In this document: one piece after another, positions 32,591-42,282 of the stretch
Layout: each line of letters opens with the position of its first letter
Numbering within the stretch: the stretch's first letter is position 1
Source: Euryarchaeota archaeon UBA130
GTDB taxonomy: Archaea > Thermoplasmatota > Poseidoniia > Poseidoniales > Thalassarchaeaceae
Reading direction: 5' to 3'
Assembly: GCA_002505775.1 (NCBI GenBank)
Contig: DAVY01000007.1
Span: 671-64,670, forward strand
Length of the DNA stretch: 64,000 nucleotides
Program-made: the position numbers and the translations under genes
The notes under the pieces: model-generated
Told to the model about the DNA's origin: nothing
The model's database searches: none
Seen by the model: the letters and a program-made list of their open reading frames with translations, nothing else

Positions 32591-35500
32591 ATGGCGGGAC
32601 GCAGGGCGACAGTTGCCTCGTTGATCGTTCTACTAATGTTAGTCCCAATGGCGTCCTCGAATCTTCATCCTGCCCTTGACAGGAAAGGAGGCCCCGACGC
32701 GGACGGCGTTTGGACATCTAGCGTAGAGTCAGATCTCCATTCTGGGTGGTGGGAGCATTGGAGTAGGGACAAAGATAGAGACTCACTAGATGATAGACTG
32801 GAGTGGATCCTCGAACTGCAAGAGGACTTCCAGAGAGATTGGTGGAAGAGAGCTGACTCCGGTTTCGCAAGAGTAATCGTCGACTATGATCACCACCCAT
32901 CTGATGCGGATGTCTCGGAGCTCGAAAAATTAGGTGTGGATGTCACATTCCGCCCCAAATATTTGGACTCATTAATAGTAACAGCTCCTTTCAAATCAAT
33001 CACCTCCTCAGAAGGCATTCGTTCGCTTACTGGGGTTGTAATGATAGAGGATTTGGGATTAGCAGAACCCCACATGGCCGAAGCCATCCCCAACATGGGC
33101 GTGGATCTAGTGTGGAACGATTTCGGTTTTGATGGAACAGGCTCCGTAGTAGCTGTCCTGGACACGGGAGTCAGGGGAGACCATGAGGGCTTGAATGATA
33201 TGGATGACGAGCCATTTACAACCGGTTGCGAGCAGCCTAGTCCGGATCCTCTGGACCCGAACCCGATTTTCGTAGATTGCGATCCAAAGATTATCGCATT
33301 CTATGACGCAGTCTTGATGGACGCAGAACAAGACCCATCGTCATCTTATGATTCTGGCACTCATGGGACACACGTAGCCGGGATTGCCGCAGGAACTGGG
33401 GGAGGGCAAGCAGACCCTACAACCGGTCAGAGGCACATTGGGGCTGCCCCTGGGGCATTTTTGATTAATATCTTGGCGTGTTGTGACGGGGATATTGAGG
33501 ATGTAATTCAAGGCGCGCAATGGGCGATCGAAAACAAAGATAAGTACGGGATTGACATTTTGACCTCATCTCTCGGGGAACAACAACTAGAAGTCCATTT
33601 TGACAATGATGGAAACTCAGCATGGAGTAGGCAAATGGATGCAGTAGTAGAGGCAGGGATAATCACAACTCTGTCTGCCGGGAACGAGTTTGGGGGTGCC
33701 ACTTTTGCTGGTTGCAATACAATAGACAGCCCTGGTGATGCACAACTTCCGGTTACTGTAGCTAGCCTGGACAAGGACTTAGGGCTTGCAATATACAGCA
33801 GTAGAGGATACACTTCTGATGGAAGGGTGAAGCCTGATGTGGCTACAATCGGATCGAATATCATGGCTCCTGATGCCGCAACAAGTGATGGCTACACGTC
33901 AAAGTCCGGAACTAGCATGGCAACCCCACTGATGGCAGGAATTGCTGCGCTGATGGTTGAAGCTAATCCTGATATCACTCCTGCTGAATTCAAAGATATC
34001 ATCTCTGCACATTCAATAGAGAGAGACCTACAACTCTTGGATGATCCGGGTTTTAATGACTGCAGTCTCTTGGAGACCCGTCCAGATAACGAGTTCGGAT
34101 ATGGTCAGGCAGACCCATTAGCTTTCGTAGAAGCCGCTGGTAGTATTGACAGAACACTGAATGTTTCGATGAATCTCGAGACCCTGCAAGAAATTGGAAA
34201 CCAGTCATATGTCTCGGGCACAGCTTCTGGAGTTGCCCCAGGAATGGGCATTGTAGAAGTAAGAGTAGGAGGAGGAGATTGGAAAGGGGCCGCTGATATA
34301 AAGGGAGATTGGAGTGAATGGAGAATAAAGCTTGACCCTCATTTAGAATCTGGAAACTCTACGATCTATGCCAGACTTGTAGTTTCAGAGGACAGTATCT
34401 CGCCAGTAGACGCAAGGAGGGTCATCTTGGTAGATGGAGAAGCTTCTGATGCGATGTCGGGAGATTTTATGCAATTCGGACTCTCTGTATTCCTGTTCCC
34501 ATTTTTGTGTGCCGTGGCACTAATTTCATTCGTTGCTTTTAGGGAAAGGTGGGACAAGAAGATCGACCTCTCGACAAAGAGCTCTGATTCATCGTCCAAG
34601 TTTGTTAAGACTCTGGAAGCCGTTAATCCCATTCACTATCCGGGTTATGTTGGATCAGCTGTTGAATCTTGGAAAGAGGGGGAGTCACTTACCGAGAACC
34701 AATTCAGAAGGTATGTCTCACTTTCTATCCTCTACACTGCCCAAGGACTTCCACAGGGATTCACCTATGTGGCATTTCCTGCATTCCTAGCTGTTAACAA
34801 TGTCAGTCCGGTCGCTATAGCACAACTCTGGGCGGCAATAGCATTGCCATGGACATTCAAATTCGTATGGGGCCCGATGGTGGACGGTATACAAGCTCCA
34901 AACTATGGTAGAAGGAGGCCGTGGATTTTATTCGCACAGACAGGCATGGTAGTAACATTAGGGGCATTGCTCTTTGTTTCTGATTTGGCTCAATCCATAC
35001 AATTAGTAACTCTGATGCTTTTCATCCACAATCTCTTTTCATCTTTACAAGACGTGGGTGTCGACGCATTAGCTGTAGATGTATTACAGCCAGACGAGGT
35101 TGCCAAGGCGAATGGATTCATGTTCGCAGCCAAGAGAGCTGGATACATACTTGGTGGAGCGATACTCGGAATAATGGCCACTAAATTTGGCATCAAATCA
35201 GCCATAGTAATCCAACTCCCCTTGTTGGTGTTAATCATGGCACTTCCGTTGTTCCTTAGAGAGAGGCCAGGGGACAAGCTCTTCCCATGGAGTGCCGCGC
35301 GAAAATCCAGTCTTTGGGATGCTCAAGAACAGGATTCCGATGAGAGCGAAGATGAAAGCTCTGACGAGTCTGAGTTAGAGATTCCATGGATGGAGAATGA
35401 GGAAGAAGATCCTTACAGAGCTGCAAATTGGACCGCAAGGAACTTAATTTCAAGAAAAATTACTCTCCCTGCGGCTACCCTTTGGGTATCTATTGCGCTT

Positions 35501-36406
35501 ATCCTTCTGGGGATGGTAGTTTACATCGGAGGCGTGTTACTTGAGGAGAACTGGCGAGATCGCCCCATTTTATTCATGGACATAGTAGATTTCGCAGTTA
35601 TATCTCTCTCTGCAGTGGTGATACTACAGCTATCCCAGAAACTAGGTCTAAGACTCCCTATGGTGCCCAATCCGTTTTCCAACGCAATGAAGGGGCCTGC
35701 CATAACGTCATACAATATCGTGAAAGGTTTCTCGTTGAGGTCTTCTTTCCTACTCATATTCCTTTGCCTTCTCTCGGAACTGTATCTTTTTGTCGACCCC
35801 ATCGTGCTTGATATTTTCATTAATGAGGCTGGCTGGGAGATGGACAAATACAGCGCTGTAATGGGTGGTATTGTGATTGCTTTCCTTATGGCGGGGCAAT
35901 TAATAGGCGGATTCCTGGGTGATAGATTCGGCGTCAGGGAGGTTGCAATGATAGGATTCACTCTGTTGGCTCTGGCTAATGCGGGGCTTGCCCTGTTGCA
36001 GGGATATTGGGAGAATACAACTGTCATGGTTGCCTACCTCTGCCTTAGAGCAATTATCAATGGATTGGCTTGGATTTCAATTATATCCGTATCTATGCGC
36101 CTTACCTATAGTAAAGCTGGGGGCACCCAATTTACAGCATACATGTCGTTGTTCAATCTTTCTGGGGTAATCGCACTTAGTTTAACGGGGAAGGCGATTG
36201 AAATCATGGATTACATCTCAGCCTTGTATCTTGGAGCCGCCTTAACTCTAATGACCGTGATATTCCTTGTGTTCATTGACCCTGACGAGTGCGATAGGGT
36301 ATTAGAAGGAAGGTTAGAAGGCGGGGATGGAGAAGTTTACGAGGCTGACTTGGGAGAGGTTCCCGGTTGGTGGGAGGATGAAGAACCGGATGCCGTCCCT
36401 TCATGA
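32591..36406 (+). CDS. Secreted subtilisin-like protease fused to an MFS permease
   Basis: A single 1271-residue frame. It starts with a signal peptide (hydrophobic VASLIVLLMLVPMASS), then an S8 subtilase domain (about 90-520) with intact catalytic Asp191 (VLDTGVRG), His258 (GTHGTHVAG), oxyanion Asn365 (SAGNEFGG) and Ser442 (SGTSMATP). A small beta domain (about 525-615) follows, then one membrane segment (about 628-650), a polar linker, and from about 705 to 1235 a complete 12-segment MFS permease of AmpG/SLC33-like type (TAQGLPQGF, FVWGPMVDG, GRRRPWIL), with an acidic central loop near 910-950. The single membrane segment crosses outside-to-inside, which gives the MFS part its normal cytoplasmic N-terminus. 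The product may cleave peptides outside and import them; substrate unknown. Confidence 0.9.
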   Translation: MAGRRATVASLIVLLMLVPMASSNLHPALDRKGGPDADGVWTSSVESDLHSGWWEHWSRDKDRDSLDDRLEWILELQEDFQRDWWKRADSGFARVIVDYDHHPSDADVSELEKLGVDVTFRPKYLDSLIVTAPFKSITSSEGIRSLTGVVMIEDLGLAEPHMAEAIPNMGVDLVWNDFGFDGTGSVVAVLDTGVRGDHEGLNDMDDEPFTTGCEQPSPDPLDPNPIFVDCDPKIIAFYDAVLMDAEQDPSSSYDSGTHGTHVAGIAAGTGGGQADPTTGQRHIGAAPGAFLINILACCDGDIEDVIQGAQWAIENKDKYGIDILTSSLGEQQLEVHFDNDGNSAWSRQMDAVVEAGIITTLSAGNEFGGATFAGCNTIDSPGDAQLPVTVASLDKDLGLAIYSSRGYTSDGRVKPDVATIGSNIMAPDAATSDGYTSKSGTSMATPLMAGIAALMVEANPDITPAEFKDIISAHSIERDLQLLDDPGFNDCSLLETRPDNEFGYGQADPLAFVEAAGSIDRTLNVSMNLETLQEIGNQSYVSGTASGVAPGMGIVEVRVGGGDWKGAADIKGDWSEWRIKLDPHLESGNSTIYARLVVSEDSISPVDARRVILVDGEASDAMSGDFMQFGLSVFLFPFLCAVALISFVAFRERWDKKIDLSTKSSDSSSKFVKTLEAVNPIHYPGYVGSAVESWKEGESLTENQFRRYVSLSILYTAQGLPQGFTYVAFPAFLAVNNVSPVAIAQLWAAIALPWTFKFVWGPMVDGIQAPNYGRRRPWILFAQTGMVVTLGALLFVSDLAQSIQLVTLMLFIHNLFSSLQDVGVDALAVDVLQPDEVAKANGFMFAAKRAGYILGGAILGIMATKFGIKSAIVIQLPLLVLIMALPLFLRERPGDKLFPWSAARKSSLWDAQEQDSDESEDESSDESELEIPWMENEEEDPYRAANWTARNLISRKITLPAATLWVSIALILLGMVVYIGGVLLEENWRDRPILFMDIVDFAVISLSAVVILQLSQKLGLRLPMVPNPFSNAMKGPAITSYNIVKGFSLRSSFLLIFLCLLSELYLFVDPIVLDIFINEAGWEMDKYSAVMGGIVIAFLMAGQLIGGFLGDRFGVREVAMIGFTLLALANAGLALLQGYWENTTVMVAYLCLRAIINGLAWISIISVSMRLTYSKAGGTQFTAYMSLFNLSGVIALSLTGKAIEIMDYISALYLGAALTLMTVIFLVFIDPDECDRVLEGRLEGGDGEVYEADLGEVPGWWEDEEPDAVPS

Positions 36407-36656
36407 TCACCTAGAGTCCGCGAATACGGACTTCCTATTTTTCAGCCAGACTGTTTGCCCCTACTGCGTCAGAGCTGCCAGGACTCTAGAGGCGAAAAAT
36501 CTCACATACACAGAGGTCAATCTCGATAGGTTCGAAGGCCTGAGAGGGGAAGTAGTATCGAAGACAGGACATAGGACTGTACCGGTGGTCTTTGACCTGC
36601 GTGGGACTGAACCAATTTTTGTAGGAGGTTCGGACCATCTCATTGACTATCTGTGA
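36390..36656 (+). CDS. Glutaredoxin
   Basis: A small glutaredoxin (88 residues from the ATG at 36390). It has the redox motif CPYC in FFSQTVCPYCVRAA, the conserved TVPVVF cis-proline strand and a GGSDHL segment that fits glutathione or substrate binding. GGAGG lies 12 bases before this ATG; an ATG four codons earlier (36378) is also possible. The 5' end overlaps the fusion gene (ending 36406). Thioredoxin reductase at 29254 could be its reductant. The 3' end overlaps the convergent hydrolase by 17 bases. Confidence 0.87.
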   Translation: MPSLHDHLESANTDFLFFSQTVCPYCVRAARTLEAKNLTYTEVNLDRFEGLRGEVVSKTGHRTVPVVFDLRGTEPIFVGGSDHLIDYL

Positions 36657-37248
36657 TATTTTCAGCTATCGAAGATATCATCTCCTTCATTTCTTCAAAT
36701 TGGCCTAAATTTACCATGTGACCCTTTTTGTGCTGAAACCTAGTGACAGGCCATCCAGATTCTTCGAATATTTCGATATGCTCAATTCCCACGTCTAGTG
36801 ATACCAAATGATCGCTTTCTCCATGCATCCAAATTACCGGCCGTGGCTTTAGGAATGGAAGTGAGCCCCTCAATTCATCAGGCCTTACAGTCTTTGTAGC
36901 AATCAATATCAGTCCGACTATCGAATTACTTGCACTAGTCTCAAGTAAGGACGATGCCATCGCTCCTCCTTGAGAGAATCCTCCAACAATTATCGGACCA
37001 TCGGGCAGTATCTCTAAGATTGCAGAAATCGACTCCTCCATTTGGGATAATGACTCATCCTTGGAGACGCCGTCTTCGAAAAGCCACCATGCAAAGCCCC
37101 CTCTCGTGGGGTGCCTGATTTTCGCCTGCGGGCACAAAGTCGACCATCCTTCCGGGGTTAGGCTTCTCGCAAGATTCTCCATCTTCTCAGACGTGCCGGT
37201 CATTCCGTGCATCATAACGAGCGTACCCTTGCTCATGCGATCACTCAT
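36640..37248 (-). CDS. Alpha/beta hydrolase, phospholipase/carboxylesterase-like
   Basis: A 202-residue alpha/beta hydrolase of the phospholipase/carboxylesterase or dienelactone hydrolase type. It shows VMMHGMTGT (oxyanion region), nucleophile elbow GFSQGGAM, acid in MHGESDHLV and histidine in KKGHMV. The chosen start overlaps the stop of the upstream lipoprotein gene as ATGA (37245-37248), implying translational coupling; longer and shorter ATGs are nearby. The substrate is unknown, probably a small ester. Confidence 0.85.
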   Translation of the reverse strand: MSDRMSKGTLVMMHGMTGTSEKMENLARSLTPEGWSTLCPQAKIRHPTRGGFAWWLFEDGVSKDESLSQMEESISAILEILPDGPIIVGGFSQGGAMASSLLETSASNSIVGLILIATKTVRPDELRGSLPFLKPRPVIWMHGESDHLVSLDVGIEHIEIFEESGWPVTRFQHKKGHMVNLGQFEEMKEMISSIAENITDSQ

Positions 37249-38213
37249 AGATTCCATTGGAAAACCAATGCCCCAGCAACCTTTAGGTGGATGTACGAAG
37301 ATTGGCCACGAACCGTGACTGTGAGTGAGTAATCCCCTGAGTTGGAAGGAATAGTGCCTATTGCTCCCTTTTCAGTCGCTCCAGAACCCCATGCACGGGT
37401 CAGTGGAGAAGCTCCAGCATGGTCCTTCATTGTCAGGGAGCCAGATGACGCACCAGTAGATTCTATCTCGACGTCAAGATACCAAACCAGGGTGTCCCAA
37501 TCTCCCTCTGTTGGATGTCCATCGTCAAAAAATGAGTCATATATTTCCTGGTCATTCTCCTCATAAAGCCGATCAATTAAGTCTCTAGCCCTGTAGAAGA
37601 ATACATCCCCCTGATAGTCCGACCTGGCGACATTTAGATCCATTCGTAACTGGTTCCGCCCATCAGAGTCTTCCCATACCAGCCTTTCTAGGAATCCATC
37701 ACTTCCGCTAAATGTATACTGCAATTCATGGCCCTCGGAGGATTCTGCACTAACTCTTGCATTCCCATTGTTTATTGAAACAGTAGTAGCACTCCATTCT
37801 TGGCCAAATAGAATGAATGACCATTGATCACCAACAGTCCATGGAAATGAGAATACTTGTTGCGGTATTCCATTTTCGTATACAGATAATCCATCAATTG
37901 TCATCCGTCCGAGAAATGGATTATGGTTAATCACGGCATGCCTCTGTGCTTCTCTCTCTGAAGAAATTCCGACTTGATAATCCCCCGTTTCGTTGTCTAT
38001 CTCTGCAACAACTAACCTCGCGCTGTCTTCTCCAAATTGTGGTGTTATAAACGTGTAGAGCCAATTGTTCCCAACTTTCCACTCAGGGAGAAGTATATCT
38101 TCATCCTTAGTTTCTCCCGATTGTCCTGAATCCCCAGTCTCAATGCAACCCGAGACAATGCATATCAACATCAAACAGGCCATCCCAATCGCAGACCTGC
38201 CTCTCATGGCCAT
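37245..38213 (-). CDS. Secreted lipoprotein of unknown function
   Basis: I do not recognise a family. The 322-residue product has an N-terminal signal with a lipobox (IVSGC), followed by a polar, beta-rich extracellular sequence rich in Trp, Gly and Asp, beginning ILLPEWKVGNNWLYTF. The same WKVGNNW-like opening (compare PSWRVGDRWIYDG in the large PKD protein at 44722-48285) suggests a shared surface-protein domain. The C-terminal half from about residue 215 contains a YLDVEIESTG segment like a polymer- or sugar-binding beta sandwich. It overlaps the hydrolase start by 4 bases. Confidence 0.78.
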   Translation of the reverse strand: MAMRGRSAIGMACLMLICIVSGCIETGDSGQSGETKDEDILLPEWKVGNNWLYTFITPQFGEDSARLVVAEIDNETGDYQVGISSEREAQRHAVINHNPFLGRMTIDGLSVYENGIPQQVFSFPWTVGDQWSFILFGQEWSATTVSINNGNARVSAESSEGHELQYTFSGSDGFLERLVWEDSDGRNQLRMDLNVARSDYQGDVFFYRARDLIDRLYEENDQEIYDSFFDDGHPTEGDWDTLVWYLDVEIESTGASSGSLTMKDHAGASPLTRAWGSGATEKGAIGTIPSNSGDYSLTVTVRGQSSYIHLKVAGALVFQWNL

Positions 38214-38252
38214 GCGACAGGGGGCACAGTCAAGAGACTGACGCTTTTTCTT

Positions 38253-40316
38253 TCACAGTAATCCGGCGATAACAACTGAAACTATTGACATTAGCTTAAT
38301 CAAAATGTTCAGTGAGGGTCCGCTAGTATCCTTGAATGGATCACCTATTGTGTCTCCGACAACTGCAGCGGAGTGAGCTTCGTCACCTTTCTGGGCACCT
38401 GGTATCTCACCTTGCTCGATCGCCTTCTTGGCATTATCCCATGCGCCTCCTGCATTGGCCATGAAGAGTGCCATGAGGACCCCTGTGGCTGTTGCTCCAG
38501 CCAGAGTTCCGCCAAGTGCTGCAGGACCGAGAATGATCCCGATTATCACAGGGCTCATTATAGCAACCAATCCTGGTAGAACCATCTCACGAAGAGCTGC
38601 TTGTGTCGAGATATCGACGCAAGTTGCACTGTCCGGTTCAACTCCTTCACGACCTTCCAATAGTCCATCAATCTCCCTAAATTGTCTACGAATCTCTGTG
38701 ATCATGTCTTCTGCAGCACGTCCAACAGACTTCATTGTCATGGCAGCCACTACGAATGGCAGGGCACCACCAATTAGTAGTCCTATGACGACATCTGGCT
38801 CAGTCAAGGAAAGATCCGCGGCCTCAAGTCCCGCACTGGTTTTGTATGCAGCGAACAGTGCCAAGGCAGTTAAAGCGGCACTGCCAATAGCGAATCCCTT
38901 CCCAATCGCAGCAGTTGTGTTCCCGATGGAATCCAGTCCGTCCGTGATGTCACGAACTTCCTTTCCTAGGCCTGACATTTCTGCAATTCCTCCAGCGTTG
39001 TCTGCGACAGGACCATACGCATCAACAGTCATTGTAACTCCAACTGTTCCAAGCATCCCCATTGCGGCCATTGCAATGCCGTACAAGCCTGCATCTCCGC
39101 CTCCCATCACATCATTAGCTCCATAGATACCAGCGGCCATAAGAAGTACTGGGATGAATACAGATTGCATACCCACTGCGAGGCCAGCGATTGCATTTGT
39201 CGCACTCCCTGTCTTCGAGGCCTCTCCAATGTATGGGATAGCTTCGACCTTTATTCCGAAAACTGGCTCAATTCCTGTGTAGTATTCAGTTACCAAACCA
39301 ATCAGGATACCCACGAGTGATCCAATCGCCACAGCGTAGATTACTTTAGTCTCCAAGTCCAGGTAGTCTAGAGCAAGATATCCTCCTCCAATAAACAATG
39401 CCGCGCCGATGAAAGTGGTGTTTCGTAGTGCGGCGCCGGGATCCATGTTCTTCATCGCGGTAATCGAAAAGACTCCAATTATGGAAGCGACGTAACCAAC
39501 TACTGCTAGGACGATTGGAATCATCAGATACTCGTCACCTAGAGTTTCCGAGCTGGCGGCGGCGATTACCATTGCAGCGATTATGCTACCAACGAAGGAC
39601 TCGAAAATGTCCGCACCCATGCCAGCCACGTCTCCTACATTGTCACCGACGTTATCAGCAATTACTCCGGGATTTCTGGGATCATCCTCTGGGATTCCCG
39701 CTTCTACCTTCCCGACAAGGTCTGCCCCGACATCCGCGGCTTTCGTGTAAATTCCTCCGCCGACTCTGGCGAATAGAGCAATGGAAGAAGCTCCCATTCC
39801 AAATCCAGCAATATTGCCAACCGTAAGGAATCCGTCACCATCGGATGGGCCAGTCAAGAAATACATTAGAGATATTCCGAACAGCCCTAGCCCACCGACC
39901 GCCAAGCCCATGACCGCACCGCCGTTGTAAGAGGTAGTGAGGGCGGCGGCCTGGCCACCATTTGCAGCAGCTTGGGCAGTTCGTCCATTAGCGCTTGTGG
40001 CGGACTGCATGCCACTGAATCCCGCGGCAACGCTACAAAAAGCACCGATAATGAAGGCGACCATGGTTTCGAAACCAAGGCCGTTCTCTTCGCCTCCGAA
40101 CAATAGTAGTGCAGATACCACTGCAATGAAAACAGCCAACATCCTATATTCAGCCATGAGGAAGGCCATTGCGCCATCCTGTATTCTCCCTGTGATTGTA
40201 GCTACCGTCTTGTTCTCAATCTCTATTGAATCGACCTTCTTGTAAAGCATGAATGCGATAAGTAGGCCAAATATTCCTACTCCCATTCCAATTGTTCCTA
40301 GTGTATCTCCTTCCAT
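38253..40316 (-). CDS. hppA: Membrane-bound ion-translocating pyrophosphatase
   Basis: A 687-residue membrane pyrophosphatase with about 16 membrane segments, coupling pyrophosphate hydrolysis to H+ or Na+ pumping. The substrate-binding site is visible in [18 protein letters not shown], followed by [30 protein letters not shown]. The [18 protein letters not shown] motif has alanine where K+-independent enzymes have lysine, which indicates the K+-dependent subfamily. Whether it pumps Na+ or H+ cannot be decided from what I can align by eye. A TATA-like element lies 40-48 bases upstream of the ATG. Confidence 0.97.
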   Translation of the reverse strand: MEGDTLGTIGMGVGIFGLLIAFMLYKKVDSIEIENKTVATITGRIQDGAMAFLMAEYRMLAVFIAVVSALLLFGGEENGLGFETMVAFIIGAFCSVAAGFSGMQSATSANGRTAQAAANGGQAAALTTSYNGGAVMGLAVGGLGLFGISLMYFLTGPSDGDGFLTVGNIAGFGMGASSIALFARVGGGIYTKAADVGADLVGKVEAGIPEDDPRNPGVIADNVGDNVGDVAGMGADIFESFVGSIIAAMVIAAASSETLGDEYLMIPIVLAVVGYVASIIGVFSITAMKNMDPGAALRNTTFIGAALFIGGGYLALDYLDLETKVIYAVAIGSLVGILIGLVTEYYTGIEPVFGIKVEAIPYIGEASKTGSATNAIAGLAVGMQSVFIPVLLMAAGIYGANDVMGGGDAGLYGIAMAAMGMLGTVGVTMTVDAYGPVADNAGGIAEMSGLGKEVRDITDGLDSIGNTTAAIGKGFAIGSAALTALALFAAYKTSAGLEAADLSLTEPDVVIGLLIGGALPFVVAAMTMKSVGRAAEDMITEIRRQFREIDGLLEGREGVEPDSATCVDISTQAALREMVLPGLVAIMSPVIIGIILGPAALGGTLAGATATGVLMALFMANAGGAWDNAKKAIEQGEIPGAQKGDEAHSAAVVGDTIGDPFKDTSGPSLNILIKLMSIVSVVIAGLL

Positions 40317-40355
40317 ATGGTATCAACCCGTATCGGTCCCGCGACAAAAGTCCCA

Positions 40356-40364
40356 CTTATAATT
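40356..40364 (-). promoter_or_regulatory. Candidate TATA element for the pyrophosphatase gene
   Basis: On the minus strand this reads AATTATAAG, centred about 44 bases upstream of the ATG at 40316. Transcription would start near 40334, leaving a leader of under 20 bases. Confidence 0.45.
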
Positions 40365-40394
40365 CAAGCCGTAAAATAACACAATTAGTGACAA

Positions 40395-41297
40395 CTAGGA
40401 CATATGTCTCTGTACGACATCGGCAAAAGCCTCCAAAACTCCAGCCCCATCGTGATCTTTCTGGAAGGAGAGCATCTCCGCTTCAGTAATATGCCCCCAC
40501 TCAAATGCTCTTTGAATTCTATGCCTAGCGGCCTCAGGATGGAACTGAACCCCCCATGCAGGCATCTTGCGTTGGTGTGAATCTACCACTCTTACAGCAG
40601 TAACAGGATTATGTTCGGCGGACCCTAAGAGAATGCAATTTTCGGGGACTGTAATCACGTGATCTTGATGAGAGTACACTACCTCTGGGCCTCTACCACT
40701 CTGCCATCTCGACTCAAATAACTCATCTGACATGCCATCCTCGTTCAGTACCATCTCCCAGATACCACTTGAAATTTTTTCTGCTCGAGTGACCTCCGAA
40801 CCCAATGATTTGCACAGTAGCTGATGCCCAAAACAAATGCCCAGAGTCGGTGATCCCGAGATTGCTGCCACCCTCATTAGAGAAGCCGCACTTTCCATCC
40901 ATTCCTCCCACATAGTTACATTCCTTCTAGAGCCAGAACAAACTACTGCATCCATGCCCAAATTACTCAACCATTGTGACATTCCCGCGTCATCCAAACC
41001 AAACGGAAGGGCGATTCTAGAAAATGTGGCTATGTTACTTCCCATTGTTACTTTGCAACTTCTCCAAAATTCGTATTCATCGTCCCATTCTGGAACATCG
41101 CTACGATCAAGGAAGAATAGTCCTTCATCTGCTGCTTTACCTCCAGATTCAAGTGACTGCATCTGAGGAGTCAAGAGAAAAACATCCACATTTCCAAACT
41201 CCGCGATTGGATGTATGACCTCTTGATTCCCTCCGTGTCCGAACTCCGATCTTTCGACCAGAAGGTCCAGAAGTAGGACTCTGATGGTGCGACTCAT
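40395..41297 (-). CDS. Class I glutamine amidotransferase-like protein
   Basis: A 300-residue protein with a GATase1 domain like the amidotransferase of GMP synthase. The nucleophile cysteine is in LGICFGHQLL and the His/Glu pair in WGVQFHPEAARH, so the triad is complete. No synthetase domain is fused. The preferred start MSRTIRVLLLDLL is at 41297; a longer frame to 41348 runs into the divergent NifU-like gene. Stand-alone relatives include gamma-glutamyl hydrolases and GMP-synthase-like amidotransferases; the ammonia acceptor is unknown. Confidence 0.85.
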   Translation of the reverse strand: MSRTIRVLLLDLLVERSEFGHGGNQEVIHPIAEFGNVDVFLLTPQMQSLESGGKAADEGLFFLDRSDVPEWDDEYEFWRSCKVTMGSNIATFSRIALPFGLDDAGMSQWLSNLGMDAVVCSGSRRNVTMWEEWMESAASLMRVAAISGSPTLGICFGHQLLCKSLGSEVTRAEKISSGIWEMVLNEDGMSDELFESRWQSGRGPEVVYSHQDHVITVPENCILLGSAEHNPVTAVRVVDSHQRKMPAWGVQFHPEAARHRIQRAFEWGHITEAEMLSFQKDHDGAGVLEAFADVVQRHMS

Positions 41298-41356
41298 AGC
41301 ACACGGAAGAAGCGATTGTTTGAAAGGCTCCCGCATGTACACAAACACGAGCGGAC

Positions 41357-41635
41357 ATGGTCGACAAGCAGGTGATCCTTGATTCAGTGGGACCTGTTCA
41401 GGCTGTTCTTGATGCTCATGATGGTGTTGTAAATGTCATTGATACTACAGGAGGGGTGATTTCGATATCTCTGGAGGGCGGGTGTACTGGATGTAGTGCC
41501 ACCCCTATGACTGCAATGCAAATTTACTATTCATTGATGAAGCTGGAACAAGTAAATGACGTGATTTTTGTAAACGGCGAGTTACCAGCCTACATGAGGG
41601 CGTTCATAGATGACAAAATTGGCGGGGAGTCTTAG
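41357..41635 (+). CDS. NifU-like Fe-S scaffold/carrier protein
   Basis: A 92-residue protein consisting of a NifU C-terminal domain, with the cluster-binding CxxC in LEGGCTGCSATPMT. Such proteins hold and transfer [4Fe-4S] clusters. Length matches stand-alone Nfu-type proteins. The window encodes many Fe-S clients (molybdenum hydroxylase, HdrD-like protein, endonuclease III). It starts close to the divergent amidotransferase, and its TAG stop overlaps the convergent membrane protein's TAA (TTAG, 41632-41635). Confidence 0.92.
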   Translation: MVDKQVILDSVGPVQAVLDAHDGVVNVIDTTGGVISISLEGGCTGCSATPMTAMQIYYSLMKLEQVNDVIFVNGELPAYMRAFIDDKIGGES

Positions 41636-41970
41636 TCCCGGTCTTTCCTCATCTTCATTATTTCGTGAGGATTGGTTTCACCTTGAACATCCTTACCCTT
41701 CAGACTCATTGACGCAGATATCGCCACGACGACTGCCACTAGTGCCATGGGTAGTGCGACATTCCCTGATCCCCATAATTCACCTCCCATGAAATTAAAC
41801 ACGACTAATAGTAGGGCGGCAGTTATACACAGCAAGGCTATGCTTCTCTGTGCAAAAATCTCTCCTCTGATACTCCTCGAGAAAGTTCCTATTGACATCC
41901 AAAGGATAATGGATAATCCACACATGGTTAGTGAAATTGTCTCAACGATCCCAACAAACACCTCTGTCAT
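41632..41970 (-). CDS. Small four-segment membrane protein
   Basis: A 112-residue protein of unknown family with about three or four hydrophobic segments (around 8-28, 45-62, 70-90) and a charged C-terminal tail MKMRKDRD. No functional motif is visible. It is convergent with the NifU-like gene, sharing the bases of both stop codons. Confidence 0.7.
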   Translation of the reverse strand: MTEVFVGIVETISLTMCGLSIILWMSIGTFSRSIRGEIFAQRSIALLCITAALLLVVFNFMGGELWGSGNVALPMALVAVVVAISASMSLKGKDVQGETNPHEIMKMRKDRD

Positions 41971-42069
41971 GTGCGTCCTATAGTGTCTATGCTTGTGAGG
42001 GTTGGGGGAGTTTGTTTTCTACATGGGACATAACGAACCTTCAACAAAGGTGAGCTTTTACGTTCGCAC

Positions 42070-42282
42070 ATGGGTGTACTACGCGGACTAACTTTGGCCT
42101 TGATTGCTATTCTTCCTGCATTCATACTAGGCTTCATAGCGTATCTTCTGACTGGTGGAGGGACCTCTGATACGACAGAATGGGAAACCTGGATGTATCT
42201 CCCTTGTTACGGAGTCCCCCTGTTTTGTCTGGTTGTAGCATTCATATTTGGCATGAAGTCAGGCAAGGTGGAAGATCAGTGA
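42070..42282 (+). CDS. Small two-segment membrane protein upstream of endonuclease III
   Basis: A 70-residue protein with two hydrophobic segments (about 6-26 and 46-65) separated by a short polar loop (GGGTSDTTEWET). No family recognised. Its TGA stop overlaps the GTG start of endonuclease III, so the two are translationally coupled. Confidence 0.7.
   Translation: MGVLRGLTLALIAILPAFILGFIAYLLTGGGTSDTTEWETWMYLPCYGVPLFCLVVAFIFGMKSGKVEDQ

Noticed and set aside
38428..39126. A 232-codon open frame on the plus strand inside the pyrophosphatase gene
   Set aside because: The minus-strand gene is unmistakable and the antisense frame is a low-complexity shadow rich in Ala, Pro and Ser.
42180..42278. 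Upstream extension of endonuclease III
   Set aside because: It lies wholly inside the small membrane protein gene, while the GTG at 42279 gives the normal family start.
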